Assembly: GCA_030428945.1 (NCBI GenBank)
Contig: JAUIEC010000016.1
Location: 1-64,000, forward strand
Length of the DNA stretch: 64,000 nucleotides
Direction of reading: 5' to 3'
Source of the DNA: Phycisphaerae bacterium
GTDB lineage: Bacteria > Planctomycetota > Phycisphaerae > UBA1845 > Fen-1342
This document shows, in pieces, positions 51,034 to 59,271 of the stretch (position 1 is the first letter of the stretch; every line of letters starts with the position of its first letter). The notes below the pieces were generated by a model. It did no database searches. It saw only the letters and a list, made by a program, of their open reading frames with translations, and was not told where the DNA came from. The position numbers were made by a program, and so were the translations under genes.

Positions 51034-52575
51034 TCAATCCTCCGCCGGCGGCACGGCGGCCAGGCGGGCGCGGCCCACCACCAGCGTCTCCGGCTCCGGG
51101 TGCTTCTTCCGCACCGGCTCGACCGCCAGTTCGTCCAGCACCAGTCCGGTCTGCCGGCCGACACCGTCGACGTGCCTGCGGAACGTCATCAGCAGCAGGC
51201 CTCGATCCCCCGCCTCGCGCAGTCGGGCCTTCAGCGGCTCGAAGTCCGGCCCCGCGCCCCGCCGCGCCGGACGCAGCGAGATGTACTCGGCCGGATGCTC
51301 GAGGTACGGATAGACGAACGTCTGCTCCAGGCCGACGAGGTAGAGCGTCTCCCCGGCCGGCAGTTGGCGCACGACCTCGTGCAGGAACTCGACCGTGCCG
51401 ACCCGGTGATCCCGCCGGGGCATCACCCAGCCGCCGACCACCAGGAACACCCCCAGGATCACCACGAACGTCACGACGAAGAAGTCCCGCGCGAACCGCC
51501 CGCGCCAGACCGTGTGCGCGGCCAGCAGTCGTCCGGCCAGGATCGACAGCGGCGGCAGGATCGGGATGCAGTAGTGCTTGTGCTTGAACGCCATCAGCGT
51601 CAGCAGGATCAGCCCGCCGACGAACCACGCCCACAGGTAACGCTCGTCCGGCCGGCGCTCCTCGACGGAAGCGGTCCAGAGTTTCTTCCACCCCAGCACG
51701 AACACGATCACCCACGGCGCGATCAGCCACGGAATCGAGATCAGGTAGAGCCACGGCGGCGACGATCCGAGGTGGTGCAGCCCGGCCGCCCGTGACGCGT
51801 ACCCGTATGCCCAGCGGGCCAGCGCCTCGTTGCCGGCCAGTGCGTAGACCGCCCCGAACCACGAGCCCGCGATCAGGATCGACAGCGGCGCCGCCGGCGT
51901 CAGCACCAGGTCCCGCAGCGGCCCGACGCTGCGGTTCAGCCAGCAGTACGCCAGCAGGCCCGCCCCCAGCAGCGCTACCGCCAGCGGCCCCTTCGCCAGC
52001 ACCGCCAGCCCCAGCAGGACGTGAAACGCCACCGCCCGCGCAAGCGGCAACCGCCGGTAGCCGTCGGCCCAGTGCCAGTACAGAATCCCGTGCAGGCCGG
52101 CCACCAGCAGCGCGAACGGAAAGTCGATCTCCCCCAGGCGCCCCTGCATGAACGCATAGATGCAGGTCGCCTGCACCAGGCCGGCGAACAGCGCCGCGAG
52201 CGGCGTCAGCTTTCGCAGCGACAGCAGCGTCACCAGCAGACACAGCCCGATCGCGCTGGCCGCGGCCGGCAGGCGGGCGGCGAACTCGCTGAACCCGAAG
52301 ACCCCGAACAGCCCGGCCGTGATCCAGTTCAGCAGCGGGGGCTTGGTCACCCAGATTTCGCCGAATGCCCGCGGCACCAGCCAGTGCCCGTGATGAATCA
52401 TGTTCAGGGCCGGTTCGGTAATCATCACCTCGTGCCGGGTCAGCACGCGGTCGCCGAGGAACGGCAGGAACACCAGGGCCGCATAGACCCCCACGATCAG
52501 GTAAACGGTCCGGGCGGTCAGCGACGCGCCGATCTCCGCCCGCGGATCGGGCTGGGTTTCCGGGGAATCCGCCAT
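51034..52575 (-). CDS. GT39-family membrane glycosyltransferase (ArnT/PMT-like)
   Basis: 513 residues with about ten membrane segments. The first extracytoplasmic loop has the GT-C signature DRVLTRHEVMITEPALNM with the catalytic acidic residue, and W-TKPPLLNW follows, as in ArnT and undecaprenyl-phosphate mannosyltransferases. It would move a sugar from a polyprenyl-phosphate donor to lipid A, lipid or protein at the outer face of the inner membrane; acceptor unknown. The C-terminal 110 residues form a soluble domain. Its ATG overlaps the preceding phosphatase stop by 1 bp. Confidence 0.88.
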   Translation of the reverse strand: MADSPETQPDPRAEIGASLTARTVYLIVGVYAALVFLPFLGDRVLTRHEVMITEPALNMIHHGHWLVPRAFGEIWVTKPPLLNWITAGLFGVFGFSEFAARLPAAASAIGLCLLVTLLSLRKLTPLAALFAGLVQATCIYAFMQGRLGEIDFPFALLVAGLHGILYWHWADGYRRLPLARAVAFHVLLGLAVLAKGPLAVALLGAGLLAYCWLNRSVGPLRDLVLTPAAPLSILIAGSWFGAVYALAGNEALARWAYGYASRAAGLHHLGSSPPWLYLISIPWLIAPWVIVFVLGWKKLWTASVEERRPDERYLWAWFVGGLILLTLMAFKHKHYCIPILPPLSILAGRLLAAHTVWRGRFARDFFVVTFVVILGVFLVVGGWVMPRRDHRVGTVEFLHEVVRQLPAGETLYLVGLEQTFVYPYLEHPAEYISLRPARRGAGPDFEPLKARLREAGDRGLLLMTFRRHVDGVGRQTGLVLDELAVEPVRKKHPEPETLVVGRARLAAVPPAED

Positions 52576-53153
52576 CAGACCGGCTCACCCGCCTGCCGGG
52601 CGGCCAGCCAGTCGCGGAAGGCCCGGTACAGCGGCACGCGCTTGGTCTGCTCGGTGTCGAACCCGCACCGCTGCATTTCCTCGACGGCCCGCTCGACCGG
52701 CCACTGCTGGTGAATGATCCGGTGGGCGGCCGTCAGCACGCCGGTCCGGTGGAAGCCCTGCTCGCAGTGCACCAGCACCGGGTGGTGGGCCGGGTCGGCC
52801 GCGAACGACAGGAACTTCTCGAAGACCTCGCCCCCGACCCCGCGGGCATCCGAGAACGGCAGGTGCAGCAGCGTGACCCCGTTCCGCGCGCACCAGGCGG
52901 TTTCCTTTCGGAACCAGCGCCCGCGAAGCGGATGCCGCGTCCCGCCCCGGGCCACCACGATTCCCCCCAGCCCGTGCCGGCCGCGGATCGTGTCGAGGTC
53001 GCGGACGTGGGGCTGTCCGCTGCGCAACAGGACGCCCTCCTGCACGACGTGGAAGTTGTGCATCCCGTCATAGCGGCTGCCGACCAGGCCCTGCAGCCAG
53101 AGCAGCCATTGCCGCGGATCGCGGTACGCCTTGCGTTTCGGAATCGTCGCCAT
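52575..53153 (-). CDS. Dual-specificity/tyrosine phosphatase-like protein
   Basis: 192 residues from the ATG at 53153. The C-x5-R signature loop is VHCEQGFHRTG, with the general-acid Asp probably in HLPFSDARG. A beta-sheet core (GIVVARGG, HNFHVVQEGVLLRSGQP) matches the DSP fold of planctomycete and plant-type phosphatases. Substrate could be phosphoprotein, lipid or sugar phosphate. Coupling with a GT39 transferase suggests a role in glycolipid or cell-envelope chemistry, which is inference. An upstream extension to 53243 lacks family support. Confidence 0.82.
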   Translation of the reverse strand: MATIPKRKAYRDPRQWLLWLQGLVGSRYDGMHNFHVVQEGVLLRSGQPHVRDLDTIRGRHGLGGIVVARGGTRHPLRGRWFRKETAWCARNGVTLLHLPFSDARGVGGEVFEKFLSFAADPAHHPVLVHCEQGFHRTGVLTAAHRIIHQQWPVERAVEEMQRCGFDTEQTKRVPLYRAFRDWLAARQAGEPV

Positions 53154-53271
53154 AGCCGGCAGTGTAGGGACGCCCCCGCCGGTCCGAAAGCACCCGCGGG
53201 ATTCCGGCCGCAAACGGACAATCCGCGGGGCACGGGTTCCCACGGGCGGGCTTTGGCGGTGTCATGGAGAC

Positions 53272-54663
53272 ATGAAGAAGCGCGAACTGACCAAGCTGGG
53301 CGTTCCCGCCGACGCGATCCGGATCGCGGTCGCCGCCTGTTCGGCCGCCGGGAAGGCGGGACGGAAGCGGGACGAGATTCGGGCAGCGCTGCAGCGGATC
53401 TGCGACCGGCCGGACGAGCACCTCGACGATCCGATCTTCGGCGATTTGGCCGCGGCGCTGCAGCGCAAGCCGGCCACGCCGCCGCGCGTCTACACCCGCC
53501 AGGCCGAGTACGCCTGCTGGGGTGACGAGATCGACGCGCAGGCCCACGCGCAGATGGAGAACGCCTGCGTTCTGCCGGTCACGGTGGCGGCCGCGCTGAT
53601 GCCGGATGCGCACGTCGGGTACGGATTGCCGATCGGCGGCGTGCTGGCGACCGAGGGCGCGGTGATTCCGTACGCGGTCGGCGTCGACATCGCCTGTCGG
53701 GTTCGGCTGACGGTCTTTGACCTGCCGCCACAGCAGTTGATCGCGCACGAGGATCGCTTCAAGCGGATCCTGGAGGACCAGACGCGGTTCGGGATCGGCA
53801 GCGCCTGGCGGGACACCCGTCCGCCGGAGCACGAGGTGATGGACGCGGACTGGCTGGTCACGCCGGTGACCGCCAGCCTGCGTGACCTGGCCTGGCGCCA
53901 GCTTGGCACCAGCGGGTCGGGCAATCACTTCGTCGAGTTCGGCGAGATCACGTTCGAGCACGATGCGCACGGGATCCCGGCCGGGGCCTATGTCGCGGTG
54001 GTTTCGCACAGCGGTTCACGCGGGGCCGGCGCGAAGGTCTGTCAGCACTACAGTCGCCTGGCCGGTTCGCTGCACCCGGATCTGCCGAAGCATCTGCAGC
54101 ACCTGGCGTGGCTGCCGATGGACGGTGAGGGGGCCGAGTACTGGGCGGCGATGGAACTGATGGGCCGGTACGCGCACGCCAACCACGACGTGATTCATCG
54201 CAAGATCCGCAAGGCGGTCGGCGCCCGCGTGCTGTTCGGCGTCGAAAACCACCACAACTACGCCTGGAAGGAGACCCACGGCGGGCGCGAGGTGATCGTC
54301 CACCGCAAGGGCGCGACGCCGGCCGGCGCGGGTGTGCTCGGTTACATCCCCGGTTCGATGATCAACCCGGGGTACGTGGTGGAGGGTCTCGGCGAGGCCC
54401 GTTCGCTCGACTCGGCCTCGCACGGCGCCGGCCGCAGGCTCTCGCGGAAGAAGACGCGCGAGTCCACGCGCTGGAGCCACGTCAAGAGCACGCTTCGGGA
54501 ACACGGCGTCAGCCTGCTCTCGGCCGGCCTCGACGAAGCGCCGACGGCCTACAAGGACATCGAAAGCGTCATGCGGGCCCAGGCGGAACTGGTCCGCAAG
54601 ATCGCCCGCTTCCAGCCGAGAATCGTCAAGATGGCCCCGGACGGAGAACGCCCGGAAGACTGA
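53272..54663 (+). CDS. rtcB: RtcB-family RNA ligase
   Basis: 463 residues. It seals 2',3'-cyclic-phosphate or 3'-phosphate RNA ends to 5'-OH via a GMP-histidine intermediate. All metal/guanylate residues can be placed: Asp and Cys in GVDIACR, Asn-His in SGSGNHFVEF, His in VVSHSGSRG, His in GVENHHNYAW, and the guanylated His in VHRKGATPAG. The first 70 residues are an extra helical domain (KKRELTKLGVPADAIRIAV, RDEIRAALQRI) not present in Escherichia RtcB. No archease or rtcA is nearby. GGAGA precedes the ATG at 53272. Confidence 0.92.
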   Translation: MKKRELTKLGVPADAIRIAVAACSAAGKAGRKRDEIRAALQRICDRPDEHLDDPIFGDLAAALQRKPATPPRVYTRQAEYACWGDEIDAQAHAQMENACVLPVTVAAALMPDAHVGYGLPIGGVLATEGAVIPYAVGVDIACRVRLTVFDLPPQQLIAHEDRFKRILEDQTRFGIGSAWRDTRPPEHEVMDADWLVTPVTASLRDLAWRQLGTSGSGNHFVEFGEITFEHDAHGIPAGAYVAVVSHSGSRGAGAKVCQHYSRLAGSLHPDLPKHLQHLAWLPMDGEGAEYWAAMELMGRYAHANHDVIHRKIRKAVGARVLFGVENHHNYAWKETHGGREVIVHRKGATPAGAGVLGYIPGSMINPGYVVEGLGEARSLDSASHGAGRRLSRKKTRESTRWSHVKSTLREHGVSLLSAGLDEAPTAYKDIESVMRAQAELVRKIARFQPRIVKMAPDGERPED

Positions 54664-54714
54664 GCCACGCCGACGGAAGAAGGCAGCCCGTCCGCCGTCC
54701 CCCACCAGCCTGAC

Positions 54715-54764
54715 GCAGTCCCCCACCCTTCCGTTCGCTGCGCTCACTCAAGGATGGGGCACCC
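54715..54764. repeat. Dispersed hairpin repeat (GCAGTCCCCCACCCTTCC family)
   Basis: GCAGTCCCCCACCCTTCCGT, a loop with TCGCTGCGCTCACTCAAGG, then ATGGGGCACCC. The outer parts CCCCCACCCTTCC and GGATGGGGCACCC are partly complementary, so the unit can fold. Near-copies lie at 30240-30290 and 30632-30684 inside the duplicated block. Confidence 0.7.
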
Positions 54765-54785
54765 GGCCTCGAACGAATGTCCCCA

Positions 54786-54964
54786 CTCGCTCACTGCTTA
54801 CCTGCTGACGTACTGACTACCGACTTGCTTACTTGCTGACTTGCTCACTCGCTCACTCGCTCACTTGCTTACTTGGCGACTTGCTCACTTGCTCACTTGC
54901 TGACTTGGCGACTTGCTCACTTGCTCACTTGCTCACTTGCTTACTTGCTTACTTGCTTACTTGC
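54786..54964. repeat. TTGCTCAC/TTGCTTAC octamer array
   Basis: Some twenty imperfect 8-bp units (CTTGCTCA, CTTGCTTA, CTTGCTGA, CTTGGCGA) filling the gap between two convergent genes. On the minus strand it reads GTAAGCAA/GTGAGCAA, and the TAA stop of the deoxyhypusine-synthase-like gene (54957-54959) is itself one GTAAGCAA unit. Confidence 0.95.
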
Positions 54965-56042
54965 TACTGATGTTCCCGACCTTGCCGAGGCGTTCGAGGA
55001 CGCCGCGGACGAGCAGTGGCCAGGCGATGGTGGCATCGCAGTAGACTTCGGCGTAGCGGCCGCCTTCTTCCGGGGGGATGAACTTGCCCCAGGAGATTCC
55101 TTCCGAGTAGGTGCACCCGCTCAGGCCGCCCCAGTGGGTGGGTTCCGGGCAGATCCGGACGGCGTAGCGGAAACGGCACGATCCGCCGGCGGCACCGTCG
55201 GTGTGGCGATAGATGATCTCGGTCAGCGGGCCGACCTGCTGAGCCCAGTTGCGGGGCACGCCGCCGCCGATGGTGAAGATGCCGAGCCGCTTGGCGCTGA
55301 GGATGCGGTCCATGTAGTCCTGCATGTCGCGCATCGGGTCGAAGCGGACCGCGGCGTTGCCGGTTCGGGCCGCCAGGTAGTTGTGCAGGAAGACGTCGAT
55401 GCCGAGTTCGCTGTCGGTGAAGGCCGGGACGTAGACCGGGACGCCCTTCTCGGCCGCGGTCTGGAGAATGCCGCGTCCGGGGATGTTGTCACGCAGCCAG
55501 GTGCCGATCTGGCGGTTCAGCTCGAAGCTCCCGAAGGGTTGCGCGGGGTCGACCTGTTCGAGCACCCGGCCGATCAGTTCCTCGGTGTCGTCGAGGTTCT
55601 GTTCGAGTTCGAGGGTGTCGTAGACGCGGGCGTAGCCGGCCTCGTAGAGGCGCTTGTCGTCCCACTCGGGGTCGTAGCGGAAGTGGGTCTTGCCGCTCTG
55701 CTCGACCAGGCCGTGGCACATCAGGGCGCCGGTGCTGACGACCGCGTGGACCAGTTCCTGGTCGATCATCTCGGCGATCAGGCTGCCCATCTTGGCGATC
55801 GTCATCGCGCCCGAGAGCGTCATGACCACGAAGCAGTCCTTGTCGGCCGCCATCTCGTGCAGGACCTCGGCGGCTTCGCCGAGATTGCGGCCGCCGAAGG
55901 ATGTCTGGGTCATCAGTTCGAGCATCTTCGAGGCGCTGTCGGCGCCGCGGACGTCGAAGGGCGTCAGGGGTTTGAGCTTGTGCTCCCACCCGTCGGCGTA
56001 CTGCTTGGTGCGGCGGGGCTTGTCCTGGTTATGGTCTGACAT
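54957..56042 (-). CDS. Deoxyhypusine synthase-like protein
   Basis: 361 residues from the ATG at 56042 (AGGAAGG upstream). NAD-binding Rossmann-like fold of the DHS family: VVMTLSGAMTIAKMGSLIAE, STGALMCHGLVEQSG, FTIGGGVPRNWAQQ, and SEGISWGKFIPPEEGG with the catalytic Lys in SWGK. Eukaryotic and archaeal DHS transfers an aminobutyl group from spermidine to eIF5A/aIF5A. Bacteria lack that substrate; bacterial members are thought to act as homospermidine synthases or on unknown proteins. No EF-P or polyamine gene is adjacent. It is followed by kbl (70 bp upstream, same direction). Confidence 0.88.
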   Translation of the reverse strand: MSDHNQDKPRRTKQYADGWEHKLKPLTPFDVRGADSASKMLELMTQTSFGGRNLGEAAEVLHEMAADKDCFVVMTLSGAMTIAKMGSLIAEMIDQELVHAVVSTGALMCHGLVEQSGKTHFRYDPEWDDKRLYEAGYARVYDTLELEQNLDDTEELIGRVLEQVDPAQPFGSFELNRQIGTWLRDNIPGRGILQTAAEKGVPVYVPAFTDSELGIDVFLHNYLAARTGNAAVRFDPMRDMQDYMDRILSAKRLGIFTIGGGVPRNWAQQVGPLTEIIYRHTDGAAGGSCRFRYAVRICPEPTHWGGLSGCTYSEGISWGKFIPPEEGGRYAEVYCDATIAWPLLVRGVLERLGKVGNISSK

Positions 56043-56112
56043 GTTCGCTGCCTTCCTGTTGTCGGATTCGTGCGTCGGGTTCGGGGGCCGGGTTGTCGCC
56101 TTTCGGCCTTGA

Positions 56113-57315
56113 CTACTTCCTGGCCTCGGGGTGTTTCTCGGCGACCTGTTCCAGCGCGGCCAGGCACTGGTCGAGGTCATCGCGGGTGTGCCCGGCGCTG
56201 ATCTGGCACCGCAGGCGGGCTTCGCCGCGCGGCACGACCGGGAAGCCGAACCCGCTGACGAAGACGCCGCGCTCGAGCAGGTCGGCCTGCATCGCGAGCG
56301 CGGTGGGCGTCTCGCCGACGATCACGGGCACGATCGGGGTGATGCCGTCAATCGTCGCCAGTCCGAGCGCGTTGACGCCGTCGCGAAAGTGCCGCGTGTT
56401 CTCGCGCAACTGGCCGAGGCGCTGCGGGCCCTCCTCCATCAGCACGTCGATGGCGGCCATCGAGCCGCCGCAGACGCTGGGCGGCAGCGCGTTGCTGAAC
56501 AACTGCGGGCGGGACTTCTGCACGAGATAATCGCAGACGACCCGCGGGCCGGCGATGTAGCCGCCGCATGCGCCGCCCAGCGCCTTGCCGAGCGTGCTGG
56601 TCTGGATCGTGCCTTCGCCGAGGACGCCGAAGTGCTCGGCCGTGCCGCGGCCGGTCTCGCCGAGGACGCCGGTGGCGTGCGATTCGTCGACGACCAGGAC
56701 CGCGTCGTGCGCGTCGGCCAGTTTCTTGAGGGCCGGCAGGTCGGCGACGTCGCCCTCCATGCTGAAGACACCGTCGGTGATGATCAGCTTGTTGCGGCTG
56801 GCGCGGGCCTCGTCGCTGGCGAGCATTTCGGCAAGCTGGTCGAGGTCGCCGTGCTGGTAGATGAAGCGCTTCGCCTTGCTGAGCCGGATCGCGTCGATGA
56901 TCGAGGCGTGGTTCAGGGCGTCGGAGAAGATCGCATCGTCTTTCGTCGGGGCCAGCGTCGGCATCAGCCCGACGTTGGCGTCCCAGCAACTGATGAAGGT
57001 GGTGGCCGCCTCGCAGCCGAGGAAGTCGCAGATCTTCCGTTCGAGATCGACGTGGCACTGCATCGTTCCGCAGATGAAGCGCACGCTGGCCGTGCCGAGG
57101 CCGTACGCGTCGATGGCCTGCCGCCCGGCCGCGACGACCTTCGGATGGTTCGCGAGGGCCAGGTAGTTGTTGCTGGACAGGTTGATGACGGGCTTGCCGT
57201 TCATCGTCGTATGCGGCGCCTGCGGCGCGGCGAGCGTCAGGGCCTGCTTGTACTGGCCGGTCCGTCGCAGTTCATCCAGTTCGGCCGCGAGGGTCTTTTC
57301 GAGTGTGGAAGCCAT
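56113..57315 (-). CDS. kbl: Glycine C-acetyltransferase (2-amino-3-ketobutyrate CoA ligase)
   Basis: 400 residues, alpha-oxoamine synthase family, PLP-dependent. It splits 2-amino-3-oxobutyrate with CoA to glycine and acetyl-CoA in threonine breakdown. Landmarks: NLSSNNYLALANHP, YGLGTASVRFICGTMQ, VVDESHATG (Asp210, His213) and the PLP lysine in TSTLGKALGG (Lys244, same number as in Escherichia Kbl). GTMQCHVDLE matches Kbl better than serine palmitoyltransferase or BioF. AAGGAGG lies 9 bp before the ATG at 57315. Threonine dehydrogenase (tdh), the usual neighbour, is absent here. Confidence 0.92.
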   Translation of the reverse strand: MASTLEKTLAAELDELRRTGQYKQALTLAAPQAPHTTMNGKPVINLSSNNYLALANHPKVVAAGRQAIDAYGLGTASVRFICGTMQCHVDLERKICDFLGCEAATTFISCWDANVGLMPTLAPTKDDAIFSDALNHASIIDAIRLSKAKRFIYQHGDLDQLAEMLASDEARASRNKLIITDGVFSMEGDVADLPALKKLADAHDAVLVVDESHATGVLGETGRGTAEHFGVLGEGTIQTSTLGKALGGACGGYIAGPRVVCDYLVQKSRPQLFSNALPPSVCGGSMAAIDVLMEEGPQRLGQLRENTRHFRDGVNALGLATIDGITPIVPVIVGETPTALAMQADLLERGVFVSGFGFPVVPRGEARLRCQISAGHTRDDLDQCLAALEQVAEKHPEARK

Positions 57316-57473
57316 TGCGGGGTCACCTCCTTCGAGAGGGGATTCTACGCGGGGGGGTGGCGGATTTCGAATTGGGGATGGCGGATTGACGGAGCAGTCA
57401 CCGTTTGGAGTGCAGCGTTCGTTACAGGGCCACGCCCGGGGGTACCCCACCGTTTACGGCAACGTGCCGGGTG

Positions 57474-57493
57474 CCCCACCGTTTACGGTGGGG
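57474..57493. terminator. Perfect hairpin downstream of hemW
   Basis: CCCCACCGT-TT-ACGGTGGGG: 9-bp arms with a 2-bp centre, 48 bp beyond the hemW stop and 158 bp before kbl. A half copy (CCCCACCGTTTACGGC) lies at 57446-57461. It may end hemW transcription or be a REP-like element; the rest of 57316-57541 holds no gene. Confidence 0.45.
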
Positions 57494-57541
57494 GACTGTC
57501 TGCGCTGCACTCTGAACTCTGTTCCAATCCGAAATCCGCAA

Positions 57542-58672
57542 TCAGAGGAAGTCCGCAATCACTCCGTCCGCCAGGAACATCCCGCGCCGCGTCAGCCTTA
57601 ACCCTTCGTCATCGACTTCGAGCGTGCCGAGTTGCTCGTGTCGGGCGACCTCTTCGGGGAACAGGTCGCGCGGCGTGCGGCCGTAGCGCTGCCGGAACGC
57701 ATCGTGCCGCAGACCCTCCGTCAGACGCAGGCCGAGCAGGACCGCATCGCGGGCCGCCTGCTCCGGGCTGCGACGCTCCTCCTCGATCCGCGGCGCATGC
57801 CCCGCCTGCACCGCCTGCAGGTAACTCCTGTGATCGGCCACGTTGCGATAGCGAACGCTGTCGACATAGCCCGACGCCGACGGCCCGATGCCGAGATAAC
57901 TCCCGTTGTTCCAGTAGACCAGGTTGTGCCGGCACCGCTGATCCGCGGCCGCGAAGTTGCTGATCTCGTACTGCGGCAGCCCGGCCGCGGCCAGGTCGTC
58001 GATCGTCGCCGCGTACATGTCGGCGTCGAGGTCCTCACCGGTCGGCGTGATCCGCCCCTGCTCGCGCTGCTGGTACAGCCGCGTGCCCGGCTCGTAGGTC
58101 AGCGAATAGCACGACAGGTGCGTGGTGCCGAGATCGAGGGCACGCCGCAGGTTCGCCCGCCAGCCCGCCAGCGTCTGACCCGGAATGCTGAAGATCAGGT
58201 CGACGTTCAGACGCTCGATCCCAGCCGCCCGACAGTTGCGGATCGTCTCGGCCACCTGCTCGGGCTGGTGAATCCGCTCCAGGACCTGCAGTTCGCCGGG
58301 GACGAACGACTGGGCCCCGATCGAAACCCGGTTGACGCCCTCGGCCGCGAGGACGGCGGCGATCTCCGGCGTGACCGTGGCCGGGTTGGCCTCGACGGTG
58401 AACTCGACGTCGGGTCGGGCGACCTGTCGGAGCGCCCGCAGCAGGCGGGCAAGCTGGTCGGGCGGGAGGGTCGTCGGGGTTCCGCCGCCGACGAAGATCG
58501 TGTCCGCCCGCAGGTCCCGCGTTTCGGTCGCCCGCCGCCATTCCGCCAGCAGGGCATCGACCAGCGGCGGGACGGCCTGCTTGTCGTAGACGACCGAATA
58601 GAAGTCGCAGTAGCCGCAGAGCGTGTGGCAGAAGGGAACGTGCACGTAGATCGATCGGATCTCGTCCGACAT
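57542..58672 (-). CDS. hemW: Radical SAM protein HemW (CPO-III-like)
   Basis: 376 residues. The radical-SAM cluster motif is CHTLCGYCDF (Cys15, Cys19, Cys22), preceded by IYVHVPF. Then VGGGTPTTLP, VEANPATVT, VNRVSIGAQSF, NVDLIFSIPGQT and YEISNFA, and the HemN C-terminal domain. HemW lacks the extra N-terminal residues of true oxygen-independent coproporphyrinogen oxidase (HemN) and is considered a heme chaperone that inserts heme into respiratory proteins. ATG at 58672; a GTG two codons upstream is also possible. Confidence 0.92.
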   Translation of the reverse strand: MSDEIRSIYVHVPFCHTLCGYCDFYSVVYDKQAVPPLVDALLAEWRRATETRDLRADTIFVGGGTPTTLPPDQLARLLRALRQVARPDVEFTVEANPATVTPEIAAVLAAEGVNRVSIGAQSFVPGELQVLERIHQPEQVAETIRNCRAAGIERLNVDLIFSIPGQTLAGWRANLRRALDLGTTHLSCYSLTYEPGTRLYQQREQGRITPTGEDLDADMYAATIDDLAAAGLPQYEISNFAAADQRCRHNLVYWNNGSYLGIGPSASGYVDSVRYRNVADHRSYLQAVQAGHAPRIEEERRSPEQAARDAVLLGLRLTEGLRHDAFRQRYGRTPRDLFPEEVARHEQLGTLEVDDEGLRLTRRGMFLADGVIADFL

Positions 58673-58786
58673 TGTCACCGCCCGGCAGAGGGCCTAGCAT
58701 ATCGCAATCGGGCTGGTTGCCCCGTCAAGCAATCATAGCGGCCGTACAGGTCGCGGTAACCTCAGGATCAAGGCGAGGGTCTGGTG

Positions 58787-59242
58787 ATGCAGGTGGTTCT
58801 TGTCATGTTCAAGGACGGCAAGAGTCGCACGTTCCCGATGAAGGGCGAGAAGCTGACGATCGGGCGGGCCCCGGACAGCGATCTGCGGATTCCGACCCCC
58901 GACGTCTCGCGGCACCACTGCGAGATCCTGGTCGATGCCGGCGACCTGATCGTGCACGACGTCGGCAGCTCGAACGGCACCTACGTCAACGGCAAGATGG
59001 CCGACGAAACCGAACTGTCCCCCGGCGACAAGCTCCGCGTCGGCCCCGTCACCTTCATCGTCCAGATCGACGGCAAGCCGGCCAAGGTCGAAGGACCCGA
59101 CGTCGCCGCCGCCCTGGCGAAGGGCTCGGGCAACGAGGACACCGGCGACCTGCTGGACCTGGGCGACTTCGACTTCGATGACGACGACGATCCGATCTCG
59201 GCCGTCGAAGCCATGCTCGAAGACGACGACGACGACGAGTAG
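58787..59242 (+). CDS. FHA-domain protein with acidic tail
   Basis: 151 residues. Residues 1-95 are a forkhead-associated domain: GRAPDSDLRIP, DVSRHHCEI with the phosphothreonine-binding Ser-His, and VGSSNGTYVNG. FHA domains bind phosphothreonine and usually act downstream of Ser/Thr kinases. The tail is strongly acidic (DLGDFDFDDDDDP and a final LEDDDDDE). GCGAGGG is best placed for the ATG at 58787. No kinase is nearby; the next gene 29 bp downstream may be co-transcribed. Confidence 0.9.
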   Translation: MQVVLVMFKDGKSRTFPMKGEKLTIGRAPDSDLRIPTPDVSRHHCEILVDAGDLIVHDVGSSNGTYVNGKMADETELSPGDKLRVGPVTFIVQIDGKPAKVEGPDVAAALAKGSGNEDTGDLLDLGDFDFDDDDDPISAVEAMLEDDDDDE

Positions 59243-59271
59243 TTCCCCTTCGAATCCGCGGGCCGCTGACG

